Shown here: positions 26,221-34,797 of the stretch, one piece after another
Position numbering within the stretch: position 1 is the first letter of the stretch
How the letters are laid out: each line of letters opens with the position of its first letter
Assembly (NCBI GenBank): GCA_963169915.1
Contig: CAUJEM010000075.1
Location: forward strand, 62,001-126,000
Length of the DNA: 64,000 nt
DNA from: Myxococcota bacterium
Lineage (GTDB): Bacteria; Myxococcota_A; Polyangia; Polyangiales; Polyangiaceae
Direction of reading: 5' to 3'
The notes under the pieces: model-generated
Seen by the model: the letters and a program-made list of their open reading frames with translations, nothing else
Databases searched by the model: none
What the model was told of the DNA's origin: nothing
Program-made: the position numbers and the translations under genes

Positions 26221-27981
26221 GTGCGCGCCTCGAAAGCCTCTCGCCGGACCGGGCTCCTCGCTCGACTCCTCCACCTCGTCACCCACCGTCACCTCGCCGT
26301 CGGCGGGACGCTCGGCGTCCTGGCGATCACGCTCACCGCGACGGAGGAGGCCCGCGCGCAGGAGCACACCTTCTACCTCGATCGCGCGCAGATCTCCGGC
26401 GCACCGGACGACGGCTTCATGGTGTGGCGCCCGTACATGTTCGAGCGCACGCGCTTCTACGGAAACCTCGCGCTCGGCTACACGCTGAACCCGCTGCGAA
26501 CCACCACGGTCACGGACAACGGCAACGTCCAGAACCAAATGGAGGATCCGGTGCAGCACCAGCTCATCACCTACCTCCAGGTGGGCACGGAGATCGCCAG
26601 CCGCGTCGGCTTCAACGTGGCGCTGCCCATCGCCGTCTTCCAGGCGGGGGGCGACGACGGCACGCGCTTCGGCGTCGGCAACGGCACGGATCTCAAGACC
26701 GCCGCCATCCACGATCTACGGCTGGATCTCCGGCTGCGCGCCTGGGAGAACGACACGCGCACGCTGCGCGCGGGCGTGTCGGTGGGCGCGTGGCTCCCGG
26801 TGGGCAACACCCGCTCCTTCACGGGTGACGGCAGCACCGCCTGGGGCGTGCTGGGCGCCTTCGAGTGGCAGCCTGGAGACTTCCTGCTCACCGCCAACCT
26901 CGGCCCACAGTTCCGGCCCTACAACGGCATCGGTGGGGAGCGCGGCGTGCTGCGGCTCTCGGACGAGCTGCGCTACGCCGTCGGCGGGTTCTACACGCTG
27001 CGCGACGGCAAGCTCCGCATCGGCGCGGAGCTGTGGGGGAGCACCGGCCTCACGAACGACCGCGACGGACGGCGCACCTTCCTCCGGGGACGCAACACGG
27101 ACGTGGAGTGGCTCGGTCAGGTGCGCTACCCGCTCGGTGAGCGCCAGCGGATGTACGCCAACTTCGGCGCGGGCACCCGGCTCGCGGAGGCCTACGGCTC
27201 ACCGGACGTGCGCGTGCTCGTGTCGTTCGGCGCCTTCGCGACGCTGTCGGATCTTCCCCCCTCCAGCCCCGCGCAGCGGAGGGTCAGCGAGGACGTCGTC
27301 GACCGCGAGCCGGATCGCGACGGGGACGGCTTCCCGGACAGCATCGACAAGTGCCCGGACGACCCCGAGGACGGTAAAGAGCCGGATCCCACGGACGGCT
27401 GCCCCATCCCGCCCGATCGAGACGGGGACGGCATCCCGGATCATCTCGACAAGTGCCCGGATCAGCCGGAGGACTTCGACAACATCCAAGACGCCGACGG
27501 CTGCCCGGAGGAGGACGCCGACAACGACGGCGTCCCCGACGTGGAAGACCGTTGCCCCGGAGAGCCCGGCCCCAAGAACCGTGACCCGAAGAAGAACGGC
27601 TGCCCCTCGCTCACGCGCGTGACGGAGGACGGCGCGGTGGAGCTCCTCGAGAACATCCAGTTTGACACCGGCAAGGCCACCATCAAGCCCGTCAGCTTCC
27701 CCATCCTGGACGAGGTCCTCACGCTGATGGAGGCGCGGCCGGAGTATCGCATCGGCGTCTACGGGCACACCGACAACCGCGGCACGCCGGCGCTCAACTT
27801 GAAGCTCAGCAAGGATCGCGCAGCGTCCGTCGTGCGGTACCTCGTGAGCAAGGGCATCGCGGCGTCACGGCTCGAGTCCGAGGGCTACGGGCAAGAGCGC
27901 CCCATCGACACCAACGACACGGACTCCGGTCGCAGCAAGAACCGCCGCGTCGAGTTCAAGATCCTCAGCGGCGCGGACTGA
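26221..27981 (+). CDS. OmpA-family outer-membrane protein with calcium-binding-type linker
   Basis: 586 residues starting at GTG. The signal peptide is cleaved near ARAQEH. Residues ~50-350 have alternating strands typical of an outer-membrane barrel. Residues ~360-460 contain thrombospondin type-3-like Asp repeats (DRDGDGFPDSIDKCPDD, DRDGDGIPDHLDKCPDQ, DADNDGVPDVEDRCPGE), expected to bind calcium. The C-terminal OmpA/MotB domain (about 470-586, with YGHTDNRG and SKNRRVEFKI) anchors to peptidoglycan. It therefore links outer membrane and cell wall. The gene is monocistronic: a GC-rich hairpin follows at 27996-28018. Confidence 0.93.
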   Translation: MRASKASRRTGLLARLLHLVTHRHLAVGGTLGVLAITLTATEEARAQEHTFYLDRAQISGAPDDGFMVWRPYMFERTRFYGNLALGYTLNPLRTTTVTDNGNVQNQMEDPVQHQLITYLQVGTEIASRVGFNVALPIAVFQAGGDDGTRFGVGNGTDLKTAAIHDLRLDLRLRAWENDTRTLRAGVSVGAWLPVGNTRSFTGDGSTAWGVLGAFEWQPGDFLLTANLGPQFRPYNGIGGERGVLRLSDELRYAVGGFYTLRDGKLRIGAELWGSTGLTNDRDGRRTFLRGRNTDVEWLGQVRYPLGERQRMYANFGAGTRLAEAYGSPDVRVLVSFGAFATLSDLPPSSPAQRRVSEDVVDREPDRDGDGFPDSIDKCPDDPEDGKEPDPTDGCPIPPDRDGDGIPDHLDKCPDQPEDFDNIQDADGCPEEDADNDGVPDVEDRCPGEPGPKNRDPKKNGCPSLTRVTEDGAVELLENIQFDTGKATIKPVSFPILDEVLTLMEARPEYRIGVYGHTDNRGTPALNLKLSKDRAASVVRYLVSKGIAASRLESEGYGQERPIDTNDTDSGRSKNRRVEFKILSGAD

Positions 27982-27995
27982 GCCACCGCCGCCAC

Positions 27996-28018
27996 GGGGC
28001 CGCCGCGCGGGCGGCCCC
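27996..28018 (+). terminator. Hairpin after the OmpA-family gene
   Basis: GGGGCCGCC and GGCGGCCCC form a perfect 9-bp stem with a 5-nt loop, 14 bp after the stop codon. No clear T-run follows, so termination may be weak. Confidence 0.55.
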
Positions 28019-28061
28019 TGCCTCTGTGGACGACGCCGTGGTCCAGCGCACAAAATGCGAA

Positions 28062-28083
28062 GGCGGAGGCGCTTGCCTCCGCC
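28062..28083 (-). terminator. Rho-independent-type terminator of rpmG
   Basis: On the minus strand a perfect 9-bp stem (GGCGGAGGC/GCCTCCGCC) with a 4-nt loop lies 43 bp after the rpmG stop and is followed by TTCGCATTTT, a modest T-run. Confidence 0.65.
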
Positions 28084-28126
28084 GCTCCGCTACGCCAACG
28101 CGGCGCAGCGCTGGATGCCTCCATCG

Positions 28127-28294
28127 CTACTTGCTGTGCGGAGGCATCTTGGCCTCCTTGAACAGCACGTGCTGACGCACCACTGGATCATACTTCTTGA
28201 ACTCGAGCTTGTTCGTCTGCGTGCGCTTGTTCTTCTTCGTGTAGTACGTGAAGCCGGTGCCAGCGGAGGAGACGAGGCGAATGTTGTCTCGCAT
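28127..28294 (-). CDS. rpmG: 50S ribosomal protein L33
   Basis: A 55-residue protein whose whole sequence fits L33: it begins [19 protein letters not shown] and continues [21 protein letters not shown]. It lacks the CxxC pairs of zinc-binding L33, so it is the zinc-independent (C-minus) form. The gene lies opposite to rpmH, with a 234-bp divergent region between them. It is followed by its own terminator, so it is likely monocistronic. Confidence 0.95.
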   Translation of the reverse strand: MRDNIRLVSSAGTGFTYYTKKNKRTQTNKLEFKKYDPVVRQHVLFKEAKMPPHSK

Positions 28295-28490
28295 GGTACG
28301 CGCGGCATACCGCTCGACGGGCGCACGATCAAGCGTCCAGCGAGGGTAAGCGCACCGCCCACCCGAGACCCCTGCGCGCTACTGAACGCCTGGCCAAGGC
28401 ACGAGCTGCTTGACGAACGGCGCGCGGCGTGGCTGACTCCCGGGCCCTTGCAGCGCGCGGGGCTCCACCCGCGGCGCGTCCCACCCTCCC

Positions 28491-28508
28491 GGTGCTGAGC
28501 CCAGCACC
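28491..28508 (+). other. Leader hairpin before rpmH
   Basis: GGTGCTG-AGCC-CAGCACC is a perfect 7-bp stem with a 4-nt loop that ends 20 nt before the rpmH start. The rest of the 234-bp gap between rpmG and rpmH (28295-28528) shows no clear promoter. A role in regulating rpmH is possible but unproven. Confidence 0.35.
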
Positions 28509-28528
28509 TGCCTCGAAGGCTTACGATC

Positions 28529-28678
28529 ATGAAGCGCACGTTCCAGCCCAGCAACACCAGCCGCCGCCGCACCCATGGCTTCCGCAAGCGCATGAGCACC
28601 AAGGGCGGCCAGAACATCTTGAAGAACCGTCGGCGCAAGGGTCGGTGGCGTCTCACGGTCTCCACCTACGAGAAGTGA
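28529..28678 (+). CDS. rpmH: 50S ribosomal protein L34
   Basis: 49 residues with the canonical L34 sequence: [21 protein letters not shown] at the start, then [19 protein letters not shown]. It is the first gene of the conserved rpmH-rnpA-yidD-yidC-jag cluster. rnpA begins 4 bp after its stop. In many bacteria this block lies beside dnaA and oriC; neither is in this window. Confidence 0.97.
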   Translation: MKRTFQPSNTSRRRTHGFRKRMSTKGGQNILKNRRRKGRWRLTVSTYEK

Positions 28679-28682
28679 GCGC

Positions 28683-29084
28683 GTGGCTGCGCGCCCGACG
28701 GGGAAGTTTCCCGCCGCGCAACGCGTGAAGAAGCGCGCTGAGTACGTCGCCCTGCAGGCCTTGGCTCAGCGTGTCACCACGCCGCGGTTCACCTTGCTCA
28801 TCGCTGCCCGTCCGGACGACGGCGCGGCGCGGCTTGGCGTCACTGTCTCTAGGAAGATCGGCAACGCCGTGGCGCGCAACCGGATGAAGCGCCTGCTCAG
28901 GGAGGCCTTCCGCGCCACTCGTGAGCTCTGGCCCGCCGGCATCGACGTGGCCATCATCGCCAAGCGCCCGCCCGCCCGCAGCGGCCTGGAGGACGTCGTC
29001 ACCGAGCTGCACGGCGCGTCCCGCTCCATCACGCGGCGCTGCCGTGAGGCGGAGCGGCGGCCGCTCCCGCCGGGAGCGCCATGA
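28683..29084 (+). CDS. rnpA: Ribonuclease P protein component
   Basis: 133 residues from GTG 28683, matching the RNase P protein family: the RNR-like motif appears as RKIGNAVARNRMKRLLREAFR, following LGVTVSR. The protein binds RNase P RNA and helps cleave the 5' leader of precursor tRNA. Its stop overlaps the yidD start (ATGA at 29081). The N-terminal ~25 residues and the Arg/Pro-rich C-terminus are variable in the family. Confidence 0.95.
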   Translation: MAARPTGKFPAAQRVKKRAEYVALQALAQRVTTPRFTLLIAARPDDGAARLGVTVSRKIGNAVARNRMKRLLREAFRATRELWPAGIDVAIIAKRPPARSGLEDVVTELHGASRSITRRCREAERRPLPPGAP

Positions 29085-29401
29085 CCACGGAGCTCACGCG
29101 CCTCGAGCCTGCCAGCTCGGCGAGCCTGGACCCGAGCACGCGGGGCTCGCTCGGGCCGCGCTCGCTGCTGGCGCGCGCGCTCTTGCTGCTCATACGCGCG
29201 TATCAGCTGAGCTTGTCACGGCTCCAAGGCGACGTCTGCCGCTTTCATCCCTCGTGCTCACGCTACACGGCCACCTGCATCGAGCTCCACGGCGCGCTGC
29301 GCGGTAGCCTGCTCGGCTTGCGACGGATCGGTCGCTGCCATCCCTTCCACCCCGGCGGGTTCGATCCGCCCCCGCTGCCCAAGCCGCGCTCGCGCCGCTG
29401 A
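29081..29401 (+). CDS. yidD: Membrane protein insertion efficiency factor YidD
   Basis: 106 residues with the YidD core RAYQLSLSRLQGDVCRFHPSCSRYT and the GLRRIGRCHPFHPGGFDP block. It has an N-terminal extension of about 28 residues beyond the usual start of the family. The conserved cysteines are all present. An amphipathic helix is expected to hold it at the inner membrane, where it helps YidC. It overlaps rnpA by 4 bp and precedes yidC by 24 bp. Confidence 0.94.
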   Translation: MTTELTRLEPASSASLDPSTRGSLGPRSLLARALLLLIRAYQLSLSRLQGDVCRFHPSCSRYTATCIELHGALRGSLLGLRRIGRCHPFHPGGFDPPPLPKPRSRR

Positions 29402-29425
29402 GGCCCTACGAGAGCTGACGGACCC

Positions 29426-31195
29426 ATGGATCGTGGCGGTTTGATGCGCTGGCTCTTCTTGGGCCTCACTGCGGTGGTGCTCGTGTTCGCGCTGCCCAAG
29501 CTGTTTGGCGGTGGCTCGCAGGAGCAGCAGCCGCTGAGGTTCGAGAGCAACGTGGAGCAGCCGGGGCGGCAGGCGGAGCGCCTCTGTGACCTGTGGGGCC
29601 AGGGCTTCCGCGCGCAGCTCAGCTCGCACGGGGCCAGCCTGGTCCACTTCGAGCTGACCACCGCCAAGTACAGCAAGGGCGGCGTGCCGATGGACCTCTC
29701 CACGACGGGTCGGGTGGAGAACCGCCGCCAGCTCCGGCTCTCCCTGCGCAACACGGCGGCGCTGCCGAGCAAAGACAAGGCCTGGCAGACCGCCTGGGAC
29801 GCCCTCGACTATGAGCTGCTCGCGGCGGACGGCAAGCGCTGCGTCTTTCGCCACCGGAGCCCGGAGCTCGAGCTCGAGCAAGAGATCTCGCTCTCCAAGA
29901 ACCCTTACGAGCTCTTGCTCGCCGTCAAGCTGACCAACACTGCCGGGGAGCCGCGCAAGCACGCCGCCACGCTGGAGACCACGGACTGGCGAACCAGCGC
30001 AGAGGTCAGCGGGCACATGTTCCGCCAGAGCCCCTTCCTCACCCACGTGGAGTGCGCCCCCACCGAGGGCAAGGTGCTCCGTAAGCTCGAGCAAGACTTC
30101 GCGCCCAAGCGCTTCTCGGAGCCGGAGTTCGCTGCCAGCAACCTCAACAAGGGCGACTGGATGAACTCCGCCGGCGAGGTGGCCTTCGCCGCGGTCAGCA
30201 ACGCCTACTTCACGCACGCGCTGCTGCCCATCGCCTCGCCGGAGCCGCCGAGCTGTCAGCTGCAGATCGAGGAGCGCTTCGACCAGCGCCTCGGGAGCAA
30301 GGCCAAGGACCCGAACGCGGGCGCCATGTATCGGGCGCGGCTCGCCTACCCGCTCCGTGAGCTGGCGCCCGGGGCGAGCGCGGAGTACCGCGTGGCCAGC
30401 TACATCGGCCCCAAGGAGCGCGACGCCCTGCTGGCCGCGGGCGACGGGCACCATCGCACCTCGGAGCTCATCGACCTGGGCTTCTTCTCCTTCATCGCCG
30501 AGGTGCTCACCGGCTTCTTGCTCCACGCCCATGGCGTCATCCCCAACTGGGGCGTCGCCATCATCTTGCTCACGCTCACCGCGCGGGTCTTGACCTTCCC
30601 GCTCAGCGTGCCGTCCATCAAGAGCATGATCAAGATGCGCGAGCTCAAGCCTGAGCTCGACGCCCTCAACGAGAAGTTCAAGAACGACCCCCAGGCCAAG
30701 GGCCTGGCCCAGATGGAGCTGTGGCGCAAGCACAACGTCAACCCAGTGAAGGGGTGCTTGCCGCAGATGACCAGCATGCCCATCTGGTTCGCCCTCTACA
30801 CCACCCTCCAGACGGCGGTGGAGCTCTACAACATCCCGTTCCTGTGGTTCCCGGATCTGTCGCAGCCAGATCCTTATTATGTCTTGCCGATCATCATCGG
30901 CGCGACCAACTTCGCACAGCAGAAGCTGATGCCGATGAACGCGGGGGACCCGACGCAGCAGAAGTTGATGCTGTACTTCATGCCGGCCATGTTCACGGTG
31001 TTCATGTTATTTTTGCCAGCGGGGCTCGGCGTCTACATGTTCACCAACGGGATCCTGGGCATCGCGCAGCAGCAGCTGGTGGAGCGGCACGTCCGTCGCA
31101 CCACGGGGCGAGACGCCAAGGGGGAAGCCCGAGACATCGGCGTCAAGCTCTCCCCCGCGCAGGACGACAAGAACAATAGGCGCTTCGGCGCATGA
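29426..31195 (+). CDS. yidC: Membrane protein insertase YidC
   Basis: 589 residues, Gram-negative type: an N-terminal membrane anchor (about 6-26), a large periplasmic domain (about 40-340) and the five-helix insertase core. The core includes NWGVAIILLTLTARVLTFPLS with the hydrophilic-groove arginine, KGCLPQMTSMPIWFALYTTL and FMPAMFTVFMLFLPAGLGVYM. It inserts inner-membrane proteins alone or with SecYEG. A short basic C-terminal tail suits ribosome contact. jag follows 63 bp later. Confidence 0.97.
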   Translation: MDRGGLMRWLFLGLTAVVLVFALPKLFGGGSQEQQPLRFESNVEQPGRQAERLCDLWGQGFRAQLSSHGASLVHFELTTAKYSKGGVPMDLSTTGRVENRRQLRLSLRNTAALPSKDKAWQTAWDALDYELLAADGKRCVFRHRSPELELEQEISLSKNPYELLLAVKLTNTAGEPRKHAATLETTDWRTSAEVSGHMFRQSPFLTHVECAPTEGKVLRKLEQDFAPKRFSEPEFAASNLNKGDWMNSAGEVAFAAVSNAYFTHALLPIASPEPPSCQLQIEERFDQRLGSKAKDPNAGAMYRARLAYPLRELAPGASAEYRVASYIGPKERDALLAAGDGHHRTSELIDLGFFSFIAEVLTGFLLHAHGVIPNWGVAIILLTLTARVLTFPLSVPSIKSMIKMRELKPELDALNEKFKNDPQAKGLAQMELWRKHNVNPVKGCLPQMTSMPIWFALYTTLQTAVELYNIPFLWFPDLSQPDPYYVLPIIIGATNFAQQKLMPMNAGDPTQQKLMLYFMPAMFTVFMLFLPAGLGVYMFTNGILGIAQQQLVERHVRRTTGRDAKGEARDIGVKLSPAQDDKNNRRFGA

Positions 31196-31258
31196 CGCCA
31201 CCATCACCGTAAGTTTTTGGAGAGACGCGGAATCTCCTCCAGAAGGGAAGAACTCAGC

Positions 31259-31918
31259 GTGACGACCACCGACGACAATTCCAAGATCGACGAGAGCTGG
31301 GACGAGGACTCCGAGGCCAGCGACGACGGCGCCGAGGCGACCTCGGAGCAGGACGGCGAGACCCCCTCGGCGGAGGGGAGCGAGGCGCGGCGCAAGCGCC
31401 GCCGCAAGCCCAAGGCGCCGGACTGGATGCCCGAGGACGACGAGCGCGCGGTGCGCGCGCTCGAATTCGTCCAAGGCGTCCTCCGGGAGATGAGCTTCGA
31501 CTGCCGCGCGCGGCTCAAGCAGCCCAGCCCCGAGGAAGAGAACCCTGAGATCAAGATCGAGATCTTGGGCAACGACACGGCGCGCATCATCGGCAAGAAG
31601 GGTCAGGTGCTGGGCGCGCTGCAGTTCCTCGCTCACCGGGTCATCAACCGCCCGGGCTTGGAGCGGCGTCACGTCTTGGTGGACGCCGAGGGCTACCGCA
31701 ACCGGCGGGATGACTCGCTCGCGACCATGGCGCGCCGGCTGGGGCAGCAAGCCGTGGAGCTGGGCAAGGTCATCACCTTCGAGCCGATGAACCCCCGCGA
31801 CCGGCGCGTCGTGCACCTCGCCCTCGCGAAATTCGAGGGGGTCATCACGCGAAGCGATGGCGAGGGCGACGATCGCCGCGTGCAGATCATCCCGGTGCGG
31901 CGCAGCGTCACGCCGTGA
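31259..31918 (+). CDS. jag: KH and R3H domain RNA-binding protein (Jag/KhpB family)
   Basis: 219 residues from GTG 31259, preceded by a purine-rich AGAAGGGAAG. A TTG further upstream would add 14 residues with no support. The first ~50 residues are very acidic (Asp/Glu/Ser), then comes a basic RRKRRRKPK patch. A KH domain (about 95-130, IIGKKGQVLGALQFL with the GKKG loop) and an R3H domain (about 150-219, RRVVH) follow. Jag/KhpB proteins bind RNA and affect envelope growth. Position directly after yidC is the usual one. mnmE, often next, is absent. Confidence 0.93.
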   Translation: MTTTDDNSKIDESWDEDSEASDDGAEATSEQDGETPSAEGSEARRKRRRKPKAPDWMPEDDERAVRALEFVQGVLREMSFDCRARLKQPSPEEENPEIKIEILGNDTARIIGKKGQVLGALQFLAHRVINRPGLERRHVLVDAEGYRNRRDDSLATMARRLGQQAVELGKVITFEPMNPRDRRVVHLALAKFEGVITRSDGEGDDRRVQIIPVRRSVTP

Positions 31919-32068
31919 GACCGCGCCGCTCCCGGGGCGGCGCGGCGCGACCCGCGCGTCGATGGCGCCGCCTCGGACGGCGCCCCGTAGGGCTGGCAGC
32001 GGCTCGGAATTGAGCCAGGATTGGGGTACTCAGGGGGCCGCGGCGCCCCGCCGTCAGGAGGTCTCCCC

Positions 32069-32662
32069 ATGTCGCTCACCTACGCTGCTCGCCTGTTGCT
32101 CGGCGCCCTGCTGCTCACCGCCGCGTGCGGGGGACCGCGCGCCATCCGTGGGGAAGAGGAGCCGGGCTTCGACGACCAGGCCATGAGCACTGGGCTAGAC
32201 TCGCGAGATCTCCAGAAGCTCCTCCACGAGAACATGCAGCGCCTCCAAGACTCTCCCGTCATCCAGCGTTGGCAGGGCGAGCAGCAGCCCACGGTGGCCG
32301 TCTTGCCGCTGCGCAACGAGACCACCGAGCACGTCGACAGCCAGCTCCAGGCGCTGATCAGCGACATCGAGACGGTGCTCGTGAACGCCGGCGGCTTGCG
32401 CGTCGTTAGCCTCGAGCATCAGCCCGCGCTGCTGGAGCAGATCCGCTCGCAGTACTCCGACGGCTTCGACGCGCGGCAGGTGGCGGCCTGGGGGCGACAG
32501 CTGGGGGTGCGCTACATCGTCACCGGGAAGGTGTTCACCGCGGACGAGCGCACGGAGGAGGAGCGGCGTGTGCAGTACTTCATGTTCTTGCAGGTGCTCG
32601 AGGTGGAGACGGGGGCCATCCTCTTTCAGCACAAGTCCAAGCTGACCAAGGGGCTCATCTGA
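32069..32662 (+). CDS. lpoB: LpoB-like penicillin-binding-protein activator lipoprotein
   Basis: 197 residues from ATG 32069, which follows a strong AGGAGG at 32056-32061. The signal peptide ends in lipobox LTAAC (Cys20). The folded part (about 60-195) matches the LpoB/PF13036 family: VAVLPLRNETTEHVDSQLQ, GLRVVSLE, LGVRYIVTGKV and FLQVLEVETGAILF. In E. coli LpoB reaches through peptidoglycan to switch on PBP1b. It is followed 10 bp later by a COG3014-like lipoprotein, a pairing known from gamma-proteobacteria. The target synthase is not in the window. Confidence 0.87.
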   Translation: MSLTYAARLLLGALLLTAACGGPRAIRGEEEPGFDDQAMSTGLDSRDLQKLLHENMQRLQDSPVIQRWQGEQQPTVAVLPLRNETTEHVDSQLQALISDIETVLVNAGGLRVVSLEHQPALLEQIRSQYSDGFDARQVAAWGRQLGVRYIVTGKVFTADERTEEERRVQYFMFLQVLEVETGAILFQHKSKLTKGLI

Positions 32663-32672
32663 GCCGCAGGCC

Positions 32673-34190
32673 GTGGCCAGTCCAGGCGCCGGGTTGATAC
32701 ACGCGGTCGCGGCGGCGCTGCTGCTCATTGGCTGTAGCGGCGGGTTCGCCGATCGCACCGCCTTGGCGCGGGACGCGCTGGATCGACGGGATCCCGAGCA
32801 GGCGCTCCGGTTTCTCAATGAGGAGCTGGGGGTCTCGCGCGCCGAGCAGCTCCCGCCGGACCCCTCCGGGGACGCCGCGCTGCTCCTGCTGGACCGCGCC
32901 ATGGTGCTCCAGTCCCTCGGTCGCCTCGAGCTCTCCAGCCGCGACCTCGAACTGGCGGACAAACAGATCGAGCTGCTCGACTTGAGCCACGGCGCGGCGG
33001 ACAGCTTGGGGCGCTACCTGTACTCGGACGAGGTGGGGCGCTACCAGGCGCCCGCCTACGAGAAGCTGCTCATCAACACGCTCAACCTCGTCAACTACCT
33101 CGCCCGAGGACAGCTCGGCGGCGCGCGGGTCGAGGCGCGGCGGCTCGCGGTGATGCAGCGTTTCCTGGCGCGCAGCGAAGACCCGCAGGCGGTCTTCCTC
33201 GGGGCCGGCAGCTACCTCGCCGGCTTCGCCTTCGAGCGCAGCGGCAGGCCGGAGGAGGCGCTCCGCTGGTACGACGAGGCGCTGCGCCACGCGGACTACG
33301 GCTCCCTCGATCGCGCCATCGTCCGGCTGAGCGCGCGCTCGAGCGTCCGCTCACCGCGCCTGAACGAGGTGCTCCGGCGCGCCACGGGCGGCGCCCGCCC
33401 AGCGGGAGCGCGGCTCTTACCCTGGAGCCCTGCGCCGCTCCAGGCCAAGCAGTGGTGGGCCCCGGACGGGGCGAGCGCTGCCGGCGACGCAGCGCCCTCA
33501 CCCGCCGCGCCCGCCGCCGCGGACCCAGCGGCCCAGCTCGAGAGCTCGGCGCCGTCGAGCGCGGCGCTGCCCAGCGGGCAGTCCCCCGCCGAGCTGCTCG
33601 TCATCTTCGGCTACGGGCGCGTCCCACCGAAGCTCGCCCAGCGCGTTCCCATCGGCTTGGCCCTCAGCTACGCGAGCGGCGCCCTGAGCCCCGCGGACGC
33701 TGCGCGTGCCGACGCCTTGGCCGCGCAGGGGCTCGTCACCTGGATCAACTACCCCGAGCTCGGGCGTGCCCGCGGGACCTGGGGCGTCCCCCGCGTGTCG
33801 CTCGACGGTCGAGCCGCGCCCATCGAGGGGCTGCTGGCCGTGGACTCGGAGGCCTACGCCACCTGGGAGCAGGCCAGAGGCGCCGTGATGGCGGCGGCGC
33901 TGACGCGCCTGCTGACCCGCGTCGTCCTGGGGGAGGGAGTGCGGCACGCCACGGGCGGCGGGGTGGAGGGGCTGTTCGCGAGCCTCATCACCCAGGCCTC
34001 CCTCGCGGCGGCGGACACGCCGGACACCCGGAGCTGGAGCACGCTGCCCGCGCGGCTCGCACTGGCGCGCTTGGAGCTACCCCCTGGGAGCTATCGCCTG
34101 CGGCTCAGCGTCCGTGGGGAGACCCTGGAGCAGCAGGTGGAGCTGGCGCCGGGGGGATGGCGCGCGCTGCTGCTCACGGCGCTGCACTAG
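32673..34190 (+). CDS. COG3014-like lipoprotein, partner of LpoB-like protein
   Basis: 505 residues from GTG 32673. The signal peptide ends in lipobox LIGC. Residues 30-230 form TPR-like helical pairs (RDPEQALRFLNEELG, LARGQLGGARVEARRL, RSGRPEEALRWYDEAL). An Ala/Pro/Ser linker (about 265-305) is followed by a beta-rich region with VIFGYGRVPPKLAQRVPIGLAL. The overall order agrees with COG3014 proteins, which sit beside lpoB in other bacteria. The function of that family is not firmly known; a role in regulating cell-wall synthesis is inferred from the neighbour. Confidence 0.75.
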   Translation: MASPGAGLIHAVAAALLLIGCSGGFADRTALARDALDRRDPEQALRFLNEELGVSRAEQLPPDPSGDAALLLLDRAMVLQSLGRLELSSRDLELADKQIELLDLSHGAADSLGRYLYSDEVGRYQAPAYEKLLINTLNLVNYLARGQLGGARVEARRLAVMQRFLARSEDPQAVFLGAGSYLAGFAFERSGRPEEALRWYDEALRHADYGSLDRAIVRLSARSSVRSPRLNEVLRRATGGARPAGARLLPWSPAPLQAKQWWAPDGASAAGDAAPSPAAPAAADPAAQLESSAPSSAALPSGQSPAELLVIFGYGRVPPKLAQRVPIGLALSYASGALSPADAARADALAAQGLVTWINYPELGRARGTWGVPRVSLDGRAAPIEGLLAVDSEAYATWEQARGAVMAAALTRLLTRVVLGEGVRHATGGGVEGLFASLITQASLAAADTPDTRSWSTLPARLALARLELPPGSYRLRLSVRGETLEQQVELAPGGWRALLLTALH

Positions 34191-34354
34191 CGCCGCGCGG
34201 CCTCGCCTCCCCCGGCGCCCCAGGGCCGCCGCTGCAGCGCCCAGCGAGCTGTCTGGCGCCGAGCGCTCTGCGCCTCCGCGTGGAGGCCCGGAGCCGTCGC
34301 GTCTCCGCTGGGAGCCGAGCGCCACAGCCCCTGGGAGCCGCAGAGAGGCTAGGC

Positions 34355-34360
34355 TAGCTT
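34355..34360 (+). promoter_or_regulatory. TAGCTT -10-like box upstream of rnk
   Basis: TANNNT box 10 nt before the ATG at 34371, in a locally TA-richer stretch (GGCTAGGCTAGCTTAGC). No ribosome binding site follows. Confidence 0.35.
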
Positions 34361-34370
34361 AGCGAGCGTC

Positions 34371-34781
34371 ATGTCCAAGCCGGAGCTCATCCTCACCTCC
34401 CTCGACTACGAGCGCCTGACCGAGCTCCTCTCCACCGTGCCGGAGAAGTACGCCGCCGCCGCGGAGCAGCTCGACGCCGAGCTGTGCCGCGCGCGAGTGG
34501 TGGCGCCGGAGGAGGTGCCCCCGAACGTGGTGACGATGAACTCCCGCGTGCGCTTCGAGGAGGTCGCCACGGGCGTCCAGCGCGAGCTGCGGCTCTGTTA
34601 TCCCGATGACGCCTCGAAATCTGAGGACGCCGTCTCCGTCCTCGCCCCGATCGGCAGCGCCCTGCTCGGCCTGCGGGTCGGGCAGACCATCGAGTGGCCG
34701 TTGCCCGGCGACCGCCACAAGCTCGTGCGGATCTTGGAGGTGACCTACCAGCCGGAGGCCTCGGGCAAGCTCGACGAGTGA
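34371..34781 (+). CDS. rnk: Rnk-type, GreA/GreB C-terminal-domain regulator
   Basis: 136 residues, the full length of Rnk (regulator of nucleoside diphosphate kinase). The sequence aligns along its length: a short N-terminal helix pair (AAAAEQLDAELCRARVV) and the FKBP-like domain with VTMNSRVRFEEV, PIGSALLGLRVGQTIEWPLPG and LEVTYQPEA. Rnk binds RNA polymerase but lacks the long Gre coiled coil, so it cannot rescue backtracked complexes. The gene is convergent with the exported protein gene that ends at 34798. Confidence 0.92.
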   Translation: MSKPELILTSLDYERLTELLSTVPEKYAAAAEQLDAELCRARVVAPEEVPPNVVTMNSRVRFEEVATGVQRELRLCYPDDASKSEDAVSVLAPIGSALLGLRVGQTIEWPLPGDRHKLVRILEVTYQPEASGKLDE

Positions 34782-34797
34782 GGCTCTCAGATCCGGC

